Positions 8,441-19,568 of a stretch of 64,000 nt of DNA are shown piece after piece; within the stretch, counting starts at the first letter, position 1; each line of letters opens with the position of its first letter. Under the pieces are notes generated by a model, which made no database searches, was not told where the DNA came from, and saw nothing but the letters and a program-made list of their open reading frames with translations. The position numbers and the translations under genes are program-made. This DNA is from an uncultured Marinobacter sp. (GTDB taxonomy: Bacteria > Pseudomonadota > Gammaproteobacteria > Pseudomonadales > Oleiphilaceae): positions 1,178,001 through 1,242,000 of the forward strand of contig NZ_CANLBK010000001.1 in NCBI RefSeq assembly GCF_947488835.1, written 5' to 3'.

Positions 8441-9799
8441 TTAGGTACCTGCACGGCGAAGTGCCGCGGGCGTGTAATCTCTGGACTGGCGCTGAACGCC
8501 AAACTGGTACGGATTCGTTTCCTCGTTGGTCAGACCATTGACCAGGTAACGGCCGGACAAAAGGTCATAGAGGGTTTCAATCGCATACCAAGGCACATCC
8601 CGGTCGTAAAACTGCATGGAGTGAGCCTCAGCAACTCGCCAGAGCTCTCCACGACCATCGTAATGGTCAACAACCGCAGCCTGCCAGGTATCTTCGTCAA
8701 TATAGAGGTCACGCTGGGCATAGATATGGCGCTCGCCCTCTTTCAGAGTAGCCTTCACGTGCCACACCCGGTGCAGCTCATATCGCGTAAGATTCTGATT
8801 GATATGGCCAGGCTTGATGATCTGGTCATAGGTCAAATCGCGATCGACCAGCTTGTAGGAGTTGTACGGAATATACATTTCCTTTTTGCCGACCAGCTCC
8901 CAGTTGTAACGATCTGGTGCGCCGTTGAACATGTCGAAGTTATCCGATGTGCGCATGCCATCGGCCGCTGTACCTGGTCCATCGTAAGCAACCTGTGGAG
9001 CACGGCGAACACGGCGTTGCCCAGCGTTATATACCCAGGCACGACGTGGCTCAGCTACCTGATCAAGGGTCTCGTGTACCAGCAGTACGTTACCGGCCAA
9101 TCGTGCGGGCCCGGTAATAGCCTGCTTGAAGTAGAACAGCACGTTGGGATCTTTGTCCGGGGCGTAATCTGTCAGAAAGGTGCGCCATGTAAGTTCATCC
9201 TGGAACTTCACAATGGAAAAGGACCCGCTGGCTGTTGGTGTCGCCTGCCCGACGTTACGCTGCACAGAACCACCACGATAGCGGGTGATGTGGTTCCAGT
9301 ACACCTCGAGACCGTTCTGTGGAATCGGAAACGGCGTCGCGTTCTGATAGTTGTCCAGACCATTCCCACCTTTGATCATTTCTGCTTTGGTGGCGTTCTT
9401 GACAGTCTCATCCATGATCTCTTGGGGATAGGCGGCTGTGCGATGGGTTTCATAAACCGGAAGCACGTAGTCCTTGTATTGCTTGATCATTGCAACCTGC
9501 CCAGGGGACAGCTTGTCGGCATATTCCGCCACGTTGCTCTGATCAATAGTGAACTGGGGCTTCTCGTTAGGGAACGGGTTTACATAAATGCCGTCGCCTT
9601 TGTAGCCCGCAGGCGGTGTTGTCAGGCCGCCATCCCATGCAGGGATCGCTCCACCATTACCTGCTTTTTCTGCACCGATAGGTGTCAGTGAGTCACCCAG
9701 TTTGGCTGCCTCCCCTGCAGAAATTGCACCCCAAGCCTGGCCCGCAACGAGACTCGCCGCCAAAATGCCTGTGGCCAGTAATTTCTTGTTTAGTTTCAT
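8441..9799 (-). CDS. DUF1329-family envelope protein
   Basis: A 452-residue exported protein. The signal peptide ends near AGQAWG. The mature start ISAGEAAKLGDSLTPIGAEK and the repeated WxG/YxG blocks are typical of DUF1329, a family with a fold related to outer-membrane lipoprotein-sorting proteins (LolA/LolB-like). There is no lipobox cysteine. DUF1329 genes are nearly always adjacent to DUF1302 genes, as here (33 bp downstream of one), and often near RND (MMPL) transporters and MalT-like regulators. A role in handling hydrophobic envelope substrates is plausible but unproven. Confidence 0.88.
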   Translation of the reverse strand: MKLNKKLLATGILAASLVAGQAWGAISAGEAAKLGDSLTPIGAEKAGNGGAIPAWDGGLTTPPAGYKGDGIYVNPFPNEKPQFTIDQSNVAEYADKLSPGQVAMIKQYKDYVLPVYETHRTAAYPQEIMDETVKNATKAEMIKGGNGLDNYQNATPFPIPQNGLEVYWNHITRYRGGSVQRNVGQATPTASGSFSIVKFQDELTWRTFLTDYAPDKDPNVLFYFKQAITGPARLAGNVLLVHETLDQVAEPRRAWVYNAGQRRVRRAPQVAYDGPGTAADGMRTSDNFDMFNGAPDRYNWELVGKKEMYIPYNSYKLVDRDLTYDQIIKPGHINQNLTRYELHRVWHVKATLKEGERHIYAQRDLYIDEDTWQAAVVDHYDGRGELWRVAEAHSMQFYDRDVPWYAIETLYDLLSGRYLVNGLTNEETNPYQFGVQRQSRDYTPAALRRAGT

Positions 9800-9832
9800 T
9801 TAAATTACCTCGTTAAACGAATTTTTGACGGT

Positions 9833-11689
9833 TCAGAATGAGTAGGAAACGCTGGCACTCACGAAATCCCGATCAGTCAACTCGTTATACGGCTTGCCAC
9901 CGAAAAAGTTTGTGTAACCGATTTCACCGGTAATCTTGTTCTGGTACACAGCCTCAACAGACAAGCCAATAGCCTTGTTGCCTTCGTTGAAGTTGCCGCC
10001 AGGAGAAGGAGCATAGCCCTTCACATCATGGCTCCACGCCAACTGTGGTGACAGGTTGATGCCTGCAAAGACGTTGGGGTAGCTCCATACCAAGCGGGAG
10101 CGATAGCCCCAGGAGAAGTCGGTAGTGAATCCGTCATTATTACAGTAGTTGGTGTTGATGTTTTCAGCAGCTCCGCCTTCACCTTTACAAAGGTCACCAC
10201 CGGACAGGGGCAGCGTTCCAATACCGAAGGTGCCGGAACGGCCGTATCTTGCCTCATCATAGCTTGGGAGGTCGTGCACATAAGTAGCACCGAACTCAGC
10301 AATCAACGACATACGGCTAGCACCCATAATTTGATCAAAGAACTTGATCAGTGTGAACTGTGCCTGAGATACGCCAAAGCGGTCATTACCGGATACCTTC
10401 ATGCCTGGAGTAAGCGTCCCCAGTTCTTCCCGACGCTGATCTTCCAGCTTGCCGAGAACCTCTCCCTTCGGGCCACGCTTCTGCAAGCCTGCGTAGATCA
10501 GCTCAAACGCGTTCCATTGCAGCGGCATATTATCGCGGTAGGAGTATTCAGCTCCAAGCGACCAGCCACCCGGGGTGTTGGTGTTGATACTGATACCGTA
10601 CAGGTTAATGTTTTCCGGGTACTCAACATAGTACGACGGGAAAGGACTATTGCCATCGTTTACTGTTCCGCTCACGTACGGCAGGCGGCTGTTGTACTTG
10701 ATGTAGTAAAAGCCAAGCTCAGAGTCGTTCAACGCCGGCACATACCAACGCATCGCAACACCGAACTGATCCTTAGAATCTGCTTCTTCATCACCTAAGC
10801 GCGGCGCGATAAAGCCCTGAGCGTATGCCTGGGAATCGGGCAGCTGGCCTGCGAGTAGCACGGGGCCACAGCCGTCAGAGGTAAAATCGTTGGTGGAGAA
10901 GAATGTTCCACAGTCATCCGCACGAACGGGTGCCCAATCTGTCTGCACGAATGCCTCAAGAGTGATGTTCTCCGTGACACCGGCTGACATGTAAAGCATT
11001 TCAACAGGCAGAAGAGCGTCTTTCAGCTCGGAGCCAGGCGCACGAAATGCGGGCACGTCAATGGGGTTAATGGCGTTTATGCCACCCTGGATAAAGGTGC
11101 TCTCACCCCAGCTCACTACCTGCTTGCCGTAGCGCACACTCAGGGGCACGTCGCCCAGGTACCAGTTGGTAAACACGTAAGCGTCGAGAAGCTCTCCGCC
11201 CGATGCATTGCCTTTAGCTGAATCATTGAGCTCACGCCGCTGACCAACATAGTCCGTCGCACGCCCCTCATCTTTCAATTCGAAGTCATACCAGTAGCGA
11301 ACACGGGCCAAACCACCGACACGGGTCAGGTACTGGCTATCAACCGCGTAATCAAGGAACAGTTCAGTGTTGCCTTTGACGATCTTGGAGTAGGTGTCAC
11401 CCTTTTCAAAGTTGAGGTTGCCATCATCGTAGTTGTTCGTTGATGCACCAATATTTGCGTTAGTGCCACCGGGGGCGTAACTCGGGCCAAGGTTACCCTG
11501 GGCGATCAAGCGCGCGTCCCGATCCTGGGTACGCCAACCGACACCCGCTGATAGCGTGGTGTTAATCTGGGCTTCCACATCCCCAACATAGAAAGAATAA
11601 GCAGATGCCTGGCCCGAAAGGCCCGCTGCAACTGCCACGGCAAGCGGTAATTTTGTCCAACGCTGCCATTGGTGTGTTTTTCTTGTCAT
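9833..11689 (-). CDS. DUF1302-family outer membrane protein
   Basis: About 618 residues from the chosen ATG at 11689. This ATG follows GGAG ten bases upstream and directly begins a signal peptide (MTRKTHQWQRWTKLPLAVAV up to QASA). An in-frame GTG at 11743 would add 18 polar residues and has no ribosome binding site. The mature protein shows DUF1302 features: an N-terminal AQINTTLSAGVGWRTQDRD block, an RYGKQVVSWGESTFIQ block near residue 190, and a C-terminal VSYSF beta-signal ending in Phe. It is predicted to be a large outer membrane barrel. It forms an apparent operon with the DUF1329 gene. Confidence 0.86.
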   Translation of the reverse strand: MTRKTHQWQRWTKLPLAVAVAAGLSGQASAYSFYVGDVEAQINTTLSAGVGWRTQDRDARLIAQGNLGPSYAPGGTNANIGASTNNYDDGNLNFEKGDTYSKIVKGNTELFLDYAVDSQYLTRVGGLARVRYWYDFELKDEGRATDYVGQRRELNDSAKGNASGGELLDAYVFTNWYLGDVPLSVRYGKQVVSWGESTFIQGGINAINPIDVPAFRAPGSELKDALLPVEMLYMSAGVTENITLEAFVQTDWAPVRADDCGTFFSTNDFTSDGCGPVLLAGQLPDSQAYAQGFIAPRLGDEEADSKDQFGVAMRWYVPALNDSELGFYYIKYNSRLPYVSGTVNDGNSPFPSYYVEYPENINLYGISINTNTPGGWSLGAEYSYRDNMPLQWNAFELIYAGLQKRGPKGEVLGKLEDQRREELGTLTPGMKVSGNDRFGVSQAQFTLIKFFDQIMGASRMSLIAEFGATYVHDLPSYDEARYGRSGTFGIGTLPLSGGDLCKGEGGAAENINTNYCNNDGFTTDFSWGYRSRLVWSYPNVFAGINLSPQLAWSHDVKGYAPSPGGNFNEGNKAIGLSVEAVYQNKITGEIGYTNFFGGKPYNELTDRDFVSASVSYSF

Positions 11690-11944
11690 TGGAAGGCTAC
11701 TCCATTGTTGTTCTGAGTCGCTGCTCTGATTATTGGTATTCACGATGTATTGGAGGCTTCATGCACAGTGCTCGTGATGTAAGCACTATAGCTAACGCTG
11801 TCCACTGCTTTGATCAGTCAAAAGTATGATTTTGCTCTCACTAACTGCTCACCGCCCCGATCGGCGCCGGGTTTACTCGCACGCCTTCACTATAGACAAC
11901 ATTTGTAGATGCAACCACTTTGCTTTTGATGGATTTTTGCTGAT

Positions 11945-13078
11945 TTAAGGCTTATGGGGCGCTTCGAGATATTCCTGCGACTGCATTTCCAGAAGACGGG
12001 ATTCCGTTCGCTCAAACTCGAAGCTCAACCGGCCGCCGGAATAAAGCTCGGTAATGGGGGCCGCCGCAGAAATGATGACCTTCACGTTGCGGTCGTAAAA
12101 CTCGTCGATCATGTTCACGAAGCGTCGGGATTGGTCGTCTTTCTCACCCCCGAGCACGGGCACATTGCTGACGATGATGGCGTGAAACTGGCGCGCCATT
12201 TCAATGTAATCATTCTGGCTACGCGGGCCGTCGCAGACATCTTTGAAATCAAACCAGACCACATCGTCGGCATGGGCCTGCGCAGGAATCTTGCGGCCGT
12301 TGATCTCCATGGACTTACTGTGCTTGCCCGCTTCTACCGCCAGCGCATCAAAGCTTTTACGCAAACTCGCATCCGCCTCTTCACCCAGCGGAGAGTAGAA
12401 GAGCTCAGCTTGTTCCAGGGTTCGCAGCCGGTAATCAATGCCGCCGTCGACGTTCACTACATCGGTGTATTTATTTACCAATGCAATAGCCGGCAGAAAA
12501 CGAGCCCGCTGCAAACCATCCTTATAGAGCCCGTCAGGGACAATGTTGGACGTGCATACCAAGGTAACGCCCCGCTTGAACAAGCCTTCCATTAAGGTTG
12601 CCAGGATCATTGCATCGCCAATATCAGAAACAAAAAACTCATCGAAGCAGATCACCCGAGTTTCATTGGCAAATTTCTTTGCCACCAGATCCAGCGGGTT
12701 CTTTTCGCCCTTAACGTTTTTCAGCTCTTGATGAACCCGCTGCATAAACCGGTGAAAATGCACGCGCATTTTACGCTTGAACGGCAGCGACTCGAAAAAG
12801 GTGTCCATGAGATAGGTTTTGCCACGGCCGACACCACCCCAGAAATACAGACCCTTAACGGGTTCTTCCCGGCCTTTTTTCAACTTGCGCCGCAATTTGG
12901 TGACCGCTTTACCGCGTTCGCTTTCCGCGTCCACCAGTTTATCGTAGAGTGTCTGTAGGCGCTGAACAGCATCAGCCTGTGCCGCGTCCTTATGAAACTC
13001 CGGGCGCTCAAGATCCGCTTGGTAACGCTGCCAGGGTGTCTGGTTTGCGGTGGCGATAGAAGGCGAAGAAGCTGTCAT
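11945..13078 (-). CDS. zapE: Cell division ATPase ZapE (AFG1-like)
   Basis: A 377-residue AFG1/ZapE-family ATPase. Walker A is GGVGRGKTYLMD near residue 82, Walker B is ICFDEFFVSDIGDAM near residue 142, and sensor region VCTSNIVPDGLYKDGLQR follows. ZapE associates with the FtsZ ring and is needed for division under low oxygen or heat in E. coli. It diverges from the zapG (yhcB) gene, the arrangement also seen in E. coli. The 195-bp gap holds the divergent promoters, which I could not place precisely. Confidence 0.93.
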   Translation of the reverse strand: MTASSPSIATANQTPWQRYQADLERPEFHKDAAQADAVQRLQTLYDKLVDAESERGKAVTKLRRKLKKGREEPVKGLYFWGGVGRGKTYLMDTFFESLPFKRKMRVHFHRFMQRVHQELKNVKGEKNPLDLVAKKFANETRVICFDEFFVSDIGDAMILATLMEGLFKRGVTLVCTSNIVPDGLYKDGLQRARFLPAIALVNKYTDVVNVDGGIDYRLRTLEQAELFYSPLGEEADASLRKSFDALAVEAGKHSKSMEINGRKIPAQAHADDVVWFDFKDVCDGPRSQNDYIEMARQFHAIIVSNVPVLGGEKDDQSRRFVNMIDEFYDRNVKVIISAAAPITELYSGGRLSFEFERTESRLLEMQSQEYLEAPHKP

Positions 13079-13272
13079 CAGGAAATCCCGGGGTCAGATC
13101 GTTGATTTTGGGCGGCGTATTATCGCGTATATACGTTTTTTTCGCCATGCTGAAGACCCACCGGGCAATACGACGATTGGCGCAGTATTCAGGCATGGGC
13201 TGATGACGCTACGAGCGTTATACTGACCGATATGGATTTGCTCATTTTTAAGGCAACAGGACGAGATAGCAT

Positions 13273-13701
13273 ATGACAAACCTGATTCTGGCAGCGATTG
13301 CCGCATTAATTGTTGGCATTGTCATCGGAGCGATTTTTGGCCGCTCAGGACAAGGCTCCACGCTGCGGCAGCGCCGTGCCGAGCAGCAGGCCGAGGAGGT
13401 GCGTAATGAGTACACCCGCTACCAGGCCCAGGTAAATGAGCATTTTATGGAGTCAGCCCACCTGCTACGCCGTTTTAATGATGCGTATCGAGACGTAAAC
13501 CAGCACATGGCTCGTGGTGCGAATCGTTTGTGTAACGATGAGGAGTGGATGGCTGAACTGGCAGAGGAAACGTCTCGCAAGCGCCTGGAAGAGGTCAGCG
13601 AAGATGGTGCTGAGCCCCCCAGGGACTATGCGCCAAAGACTTCTGGCACTTTGTCTGAAGACTTTGGACTCAAGAAGGGTGACAAGTCGGCAGAGGCCTG
13701 A
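13273..13701 (+). CDS. zapG: ZapG/YhcB inner-membrane division protein (DUF1043)
   Basis: A 142-residue protein with one N-terminal membrane helix (LILAAIAALIVGIVIGAIFG) followed by a charged coiled-coil stretch (residues 25-90) and a disordered acidic tail. The pattern LRQRRAEQQAEEVRNEYTRY and FNDAYRDVNQHMA is characteristic of YhcB, now ZapG, which links cell envelope synthesis with division. Its divergent neighbour zapE supports the call. Confidence 0.87.
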   Translation: MTNLILAAIAALIVGIVIGAIFGRSGQGSTLRQRRAEQQAEEVRNEYTRYQAQVNEHFMESAHLLRRFNDAYRDVNQHMARGANRLCNDEEWMAELAEETSRKRLEEVSEDGAEPPRDYAPKTSGTLSEDFGLKKGDKSAEA

Positions 13702-13737
13702 TTTCGCCTGCTGCCGCTAATAGTTTGCTCCGTATCG

Positions 13738-14481
13738 TTATACCGGATTATCGCAATCAATGAAGCGGTGCTTGATCCCGAACTCTTTTTCTAGCGCCGC
13801 TCCCAGTGCTTTGACACCATATCTCTCTGTTGCGTGGTGGCCGGCGGCGTAATAGTGAATCCCACACTCCCGGGCCGTGTGCGTAGTCGGCTCGGAGATT
13901 TCACCACTGATGTAAGCATCGAGGCCTGCATCAATTGCTGTGTTGATGAATCCTTGCGCAGCGCCTGTACACCACCCTACCCGTTTGATTTCTGCTTTGC
14001 CGTTACCGACTCGCAGGGGGTCCCGGTGTAGCGCTCTTGCGATGTGCTGGCTGAACTTTTCCGGGCTCATTGGCTCATTTAGCTCACCTTCCCAGACCAG
14101 ACCGTTTAACGGCCTTGGGTTTTCAATACCGAGGATATCCGCCAACTGTCGGTTGTTGCCGTATTCCGGATGGTCGTCCAATGGGAGGTGGTAGGCCAGC
14201 AGGTTGATGTCGTTATCCAGCAGGCGCTTCAGGCGTTCACGCTTCATGCCCCGGATGCTTTGATCCTCACCTTTCCAGAAGTAGCCGTGATGAACGATCA
14301 TCATATCGGCATTGGCGGCTATGGCGGCTTCTATGAGATCTCTGGAGGCGGTTACGCCGGTGACGATGGTTTTGATCTCACTTTTGCCTTCGACTTGCAG
14401 GCCGTTTGGGCAGTAGTCCTGGAATTCGCCCGGCTTTAGCCACTCATTGAGTTTAGCGAGAATACTGTCACGGGTTGCCAT
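13738..14481 (-). CDS. Nif3-like dinuclear metal-centre protein (YbgI/DUF34)
   Basis: A 247-residue NIF3-family protein, the same length as E. coli YbgI. It keeps the metal-binding histidines in MMIVHHGYFW (near residue 63) and the C-terminal HYYAAGHHATERYG block with its HH motif and glutamate. Family members form a toroidal hexamer with a dinuclear metal site. They are sometimes annotated as GTP cyclohydrolase type 2 homologues, but the substrate is not established. A large palindromic repeat separates it from hisC upstream. Confidence 0.9.
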   Translation of the reverse strand: MATRDSILAKLNEWLKPGEFQDYCPNGLQVEGKSEIKTIVTGVTASRDLIEAAIAANADMMIVHHGYFWKGEDQSIRGMKRERLKRLLDNDINLLAYHLPLDDHPEYGNNRQLADILGIENPRPLNGLVWEGELNEPMSPEKFSQHIARALHRDPLRVGNGKAEIKRVGWCTGAAQGFINTAIDAGLDAYISGEISEPTTHTARECGIHYYAAGHHATERYGVKALGAALEKEFGIKHRFIDCDNPV

Positions 14482-14520
14482 GCTTTATCCTCTTTTGCCT
14501 TAGACTTGGGTGTTATCGGC

Positions 14521-14628
14521 TGACAGGAAGAGAGGGGGTTCCGGGAACCGCTACGAGCACATCCATGTGCGCTTGTCTTCGGCCGTCCTTGGCCTACGAC
14601 ATTCCCGGAACCCCCTCTCTCCCTGCCA
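14521..14628 (-). repeat. Intergenic palindrome, family II copy A
   Basis: Left arm 14521-14547 and right arm 14602-14628 are complementary over 27 bases with two mismatches, both of which become G-U pairs in a minus-strand RNA. The 54-nt core (14548-14601), read on the minus strand, holds two small hairpins; the second, GCGCACATGGATGTGCTCGT, is also in copy B at 58996-59107. It fills the gap between hisC and the NIF3 gene, both minus-strand genes. It has no coding content and no transposase nearby. Confidence 0.85.
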
Positions 14629-14650
14629 ACCTCGATTAGACTTCAGTGGT

Positions 14651-15703
14651 TTACAGAGATTTAAGGCCGGTAATTAGTGCGTCATTTTGTTCTGGAGTAC
14701 CGATGGTGATCCGCAAAAACTCGCTGATTCTTGGCTTATTGAAGTGACGAACTATAATGCCTTGCTCCCTTAGAGCCTTAGACAAGCTATCACCCGATTT
14801 CTCTTTGTGGCGGGCAAAAACAAAGTTGGCCTTAGACGGCAAGACTTCAAAGTTCAATCCTTCCAGGGTCTTAGTAACACGCTCCCGCTCTGAAATCACA
14901 CCCTTGCACGACTTTTGGAACCAGGCCTCATCTTCGTACGCAGCTTTTGCACCTGCCTGTGCAAGCCTGTCCAGCGGGTAGCTGTTGAAGCTGTCTTTAA
15001 CGCGGTTTAGCGCCTCAATCAGATCCGGGTGACCGAGGGCGAAGCCGACCCGCAAGCCAGCCAAGGAACGGGCTTTGGAAAGGGTTTGGCAAACCAGCAG
15101 GTTGGGATACTGACCCACTAGTTTGACGGCAGATTCGCCGCCAAAGTCTACATAAGCTTCGTCGACTACAACAACACGCTCGGTGTTTGCCTGAAGGATT
15201 GCCTCTACATGCTCAATCCCAAGGTAACGGCCGGTGGGCGCGTTAGGGTTGGGGAAGATGACTCCACCGTTTGGCTGTTTGTAGTCTTCAGGGTTGATTT
15301 CGAAGCTGTCGGTGAGGGGTACTGCTTTGCCTTCGATGTTATAAAGGCCGCAATACACCGGGTAAAAGCTGTAGGTTACATCCGGAAACAGCACGGGTTG
15401 GCCGTGTTGGAACAGGGCGCAGAATATGTGAGCCAGAACTTCGTCGGAGCCATTACCCAAAAACACTTGTTCGGGTTTTACGCTGTGGTAGGTGGCAATG
15501 GTCTGGCGCAGGCTTGAGCCTTCCGGATCCGGGTAGAGGCGCAGGCTGTCGTTAAGTTCTGCCTGGATGGCTTCGATTACCTTTGGCGAGGGGCCGAAAG
15601 GGTTTTCGTTGGTGTTCAGTTTTACCAGGTTGGCCATTTTGGGCTGTTCGCCTGGTACATAGGGAACCAGGCTTTCGACCAGAGGGCTCCAGAATTTACT
15701 CAT
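14651..15703 (-). CDS. hisC: Histidinol-phosphate aminotransferase
   Basis: A 350-residue class-II PLP aminotransferase. The N-terminal [13 protein letters not shown] block is diagnostic of HisC. The PLP-lysine motif is [16 protein letters not shown] near residue 210, and the aspartate in [12 protein letters not shown] holds the cofactor nitrogen. It converts imidazole acetol phosphate to histidinol phosphate. The start overlaps the hisD stop by 8 bp, and the order murA-hisG-hisD-hisC matches Pseudomonas. Confidence 0.96.
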   Translation of the reverse strand: MSKFWSPLVESLVPYVPGEQPKMANLVKLNTNENPFGPSPKVIEAIQAELNDSLRLYPDPEGSSLRQTIATYHSVKPEQVFLGNGSDEVLAHIFCALFQHGQPVLFPDVTYSFYPVYCGLYNIEGKAVPLTDSFEINPEDYKQPNGGVIFPNPNAPTGRYLGIEHVEAILQANTERVVVVDEAYVDFGGESAVKLVGQYPNLLVCQTLSKARSLAGLRVGFALGHPDLIEALNRVKDSFNSYPLDRLAQAGAKAAYEDEAWFQKSCKGVISERERVTKTLEGLNFEVLPSKANFVFARHKEKSGDSLSKALREQGIIVRHFNKPRISEFLRITIGTPEQNDALITGLKSL

Positions 15704-17006
15704 CGTTTTTAATCCTGTACTCAGCTGAACGTGCGTGGGCCGTTAGCCCTTCTCCCCTTGCCAACACGGAAGCAACCCGGCCCATACGATCAGCACCTTT
15801 GGCGCTGAAACCGATGATGGAAGAACGCTTCTGGAAATCGTAAACGCCCAGCGGGGATGAGAACCGGGCTGTTCCGCTGGTGGGCAGCACGTGGTTTGGC
15901 CCAGCGCAGTAATCGCCCAATGCTTCGGCGGTATACCGACCCATAAAGATGGCGCCGGCGTGGCGGATTTCTTCCACCAGGGCTTCCGGGTTTTCTACGG
16001 ATAGCTCCAAATGTTCAGGAGCTATGCGGTTAGAGACTTTTGCGGCTTCGCTCAGGTCTGCAACGTGAATCAGCGCTGCGCGATCAGTCATGGAGGTGCG
16101 GATGATATCGGCACGTTCCATGGTGGGGAGCAGTTTATTGATGCTGGTTTCTACAGCATCGAGGAATTCTGCATCGGGGCTGATCAATATGGACTGGGCT
16201 TGTTCGTCGTGCTCCGCCTGGGAGAACAAATCCATGGCGATCCAGTCGGGATTGGTTTTGCCATCGCAGATTACAAGGATTTCCGAAGGGCCGGCGATCA
16301 TATCTATACCAACCGTGCCGAAGACTTCCCGCTTAGCGGTGGCTACATAGATGTTGCCGGGGCCTACGATTTTATCTACTGCCGGTATGGTTTCTGTGCC
16401 GTAAGCAAGAGCACCAACAGCTTGCGCACCGCCTACCGTAAATACACGATCAACACCTGCGATGGCCGCAGCGGCCAGTACCAAGTCGTTCACTACGCCA
16501 TCCGGAGTAGGGACAACCATAATGACTTCGCCCACACCAGCCACCTTTGCAGGAATGGCGTTCATCAATACAGACGATGGGTAAGCCGCCTTGCCCCCCG
16601 GCACGTAAAGGCCCGCGCGATCCAGAGGCGTTACTTTCTGGCCCAGAACAGTGCCGTCTTCGTCCTGATACTGCCAGGATTTCTGCTCCTGACGTTCGTG
16701 GTAATCCCGCACCCGGTCTGCAGCTTGCTGCAGTGCCACTCGCTGCTCCTGAGGAATAGCTTCCAAAGCCTGCTGCAAGCGGCTCTGGCTCATTTCCAGT
16801 TCTGCAACACTGCCGACTGTCAAACGGTCAAACTTCTCCGTGAACTCCAGAACCGCTTGGTCACCACGAGTTTTTACTTGATGCAGGATATGACGTACTG
16901 ACTCGTTCACATGATGATCAACACTGTCATCCCAAGCCAGCAGCGTAGCCAGCTGGCTATCAAAATCCACTTGGGAGGCGTTCAATCGTTTGATGCTAAC
17001 GGTCAT
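15696..17006 (-). CDS. hisD: Histidinol dehydrogenase
   Basis: A 436-residue zinc-dependent NAD enzyme that performs the last two oxidations of histidine synthesis, from histidinol to histidine. Visible motifs are [20 protein letters not shown] near residue 133, the [13 protein letters not shown] block, and the zinc and catalytic region [11 protein letters not shown] (Gln/His ligands) near residue 265. The C-terminal GPNHVLPT block is present. The gene follows hisG by 26 bp and overlaps hisC. Confidence 0.97.
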   Translation of the reverse strand: MTVSIKRLNASQVDFDSQLATLLAWDDSVDHHVNESVRHILHQVKTRGDQAVLEFTEKFDRLTVGSVAELEMSQSRLQQALEAIPQEQRVALQQAADRVRDYHERQEQKSWQYQDEDGTVLGQKVTPLDRAGLYVPGGKAAYPSSVLMNAIPAKVAGVGEVIMVVPTPDGVVNDLVLAAAAIAGVDRVFTVGGAQAVGALAYGTETIPAVDKIVGPGNIYVATAKREVFGTVGIDMIAGPSEILVICDGKTNPDWIAMDLFSQAEHDEQAQSILISPDAEFLDAVETSINKLLPTMERADIIRTSMTDRAALIHVADLSEAAKVSNRIAPEHLELSVENPEALVEEIRHAGAIFMGRYTAEALGDYCAGPNHVLPTSGTARFSSPLGVYDFQKRSSIIGFSAKGADRMGRVASVLARGEGLTAHARSAEYRIKNDE

Positions 17007-17032
17007 TTCTCAAATCCTGCTTTGGATTGTTT

Positions 17033-17671
17033 CTACCGGCGCCTATCCACAGCCGCCGCCATTTTCTCAATAATGTGGTTAATTTGCTGGTGCTTCATCT
17101 TCATGGAAGCACGATTAACCACCAGCCTGGTGCTGATATGGTCAATCAGCTCTCGGGCTTCAAGGCCATTGGCCTTCAAGGTATTGCCGGTATCTACGAT
17201 ATCAACAATCTCGTCCGCTAACCCGAGAATCGGCGCCAGCTCCATTGCACCATATAGCTTGATGAAGTCGGCCTGCCGGCCCTGCGCTGCATAGTACCGG
17301 CGAGCCATGTTGACGAACTTGGTGGCTACACGAATACGCCCAGTGGGGGGTGTTTCACCTACGGGGCCGGCGGTCATCAACCGGCAACGAGCAATATTCA
17401 AATCCAGAGGCTCGTACAGCCCTTCCCCGCCGTGCTCCATCAACACATCCTTACCCGTCACACCCAAATCAGCACCACCGTACTGCACGTATGTAGGTAC
17501 GTCGGTGGCGCGGAGAATGAGCACGCGCACATTCGGGTCCGAGGTGGGGAACACCAGCTTACGGGATTTCTTGATATCGTCGATCAGCTCAATTCCGGCT
17601 TCCGCCAGCAGTGGCAGGGTCTCTTCCAGGATTCGCCCCTTCGACAAGGCGATGGTGATGGAATCTGTCAT
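17033..17671 (-). CDS. hisG: ATP phosphoribosyltransferase, short form
   Basis: A 212-residue HisG that joins ATP and PRPP in the first step of histidine synthesis. [15 protein letters not shown] is the N-terminal signature and [15 protein letters not shown] is the PRPP-binding loop near residue 160. It lacks the C-terminal regulatory domain of the long form (about 299 residues). Short forms work with HisZ, a histidyl-tRNA synthetase paralogue, which is not in this window. A GTG start at 17704 is possible, but the ATG at 17671 has a strong GGAAGGA site six bases upstream. Confidence 0.94.
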   Translation of the reverse strand: MTDSITIALSKGRILEETLPLLAEAGIELIDDIKKSRKLVFPTSDPNVRVLILRATDVPTYVQYGGADLGVTGKDVLMEHGGEGLYEPLDLNIARCRLMTAGPVGETPPTGRIRVATKFVNMARRYYAAQGRQADFIKLYGAMELAPILGLADEIVDIVDTGNTLKANGLEARELIDHISTRLVVNRASMKMKHQQINHIIEKMAAAVDRRR

Positions 17672-17700
17672 GCGTCCTTCCGGTTTCCCGTTTGTGTCTG

Positions 17701-19234
<1,534 letters not shown>

Positions 19235-19259
19235 AGTAAATCCTCAGATATTTATGAAA

Positions 19260-19568
19260 TCAGGGGCGGGATTGTAACCAATCTGCAAGGCTGCTCAAAG
19301 CGGCAAGAGAAACGAGACGATCAGGGGCACCGGCAAAAGACAATACAACCCCCTGCTTTTCCGCCAGCCGACTCCAACATAGCAGCATGGAGAGAATAAC
19401 GCTGTGAGTGGTGGATAAGCCCGAAAGATCTACTACCACGCCATTTCCGGCAGCAGTGATAAGCCGCTCACCTTCAGCCCGCAGGGGAGCAACATTGTGG
19501 GCATCAATCGCGCCGGAGACAAACAGTACGCCTGCCTCCAGCTGAACACCCGGTGCTTCGGTGCTCAT
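19260..19568 (-). CDS. mlaB: STAS-domain protein MlaB
   Basis: A 102-residue STAS-domain protein. VVVDLSGLSTTHSVILSMLL is the helix-capping loop of the fold. MlaB binds the ATPase MlaF and stabilises the MlaFEDB complex, which moves phospholipids between outer and inner membranes. Sequence conservation is low, so the call leans on position: its start overlaps the mlaC stop by 4 bp. Confidence 0.88.
   Translation of the reverse strand: MSTEAPGVQLEAGVLFVSGAIDAHNVAPLRAEGERLITAAGNGVVVDLSGLSTTHSVILSMLLCWSRLAEKQGVVLSFAGAPDRLVSLAALSSLADWLQSRP

Noticed and set aside
8420..9691. A 423-codon plus-strand frame opposite the DUF1329 gene
   Set aside because: It is antisense to a convincing signal-peptide-bearing DUF1329 protein and shows no recognisable motif.
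16011..16901. A 296-codon plus-strand frame opposite hisD
   Set aside because: It is the shadow of hisD; no ribosome binding site or motif.
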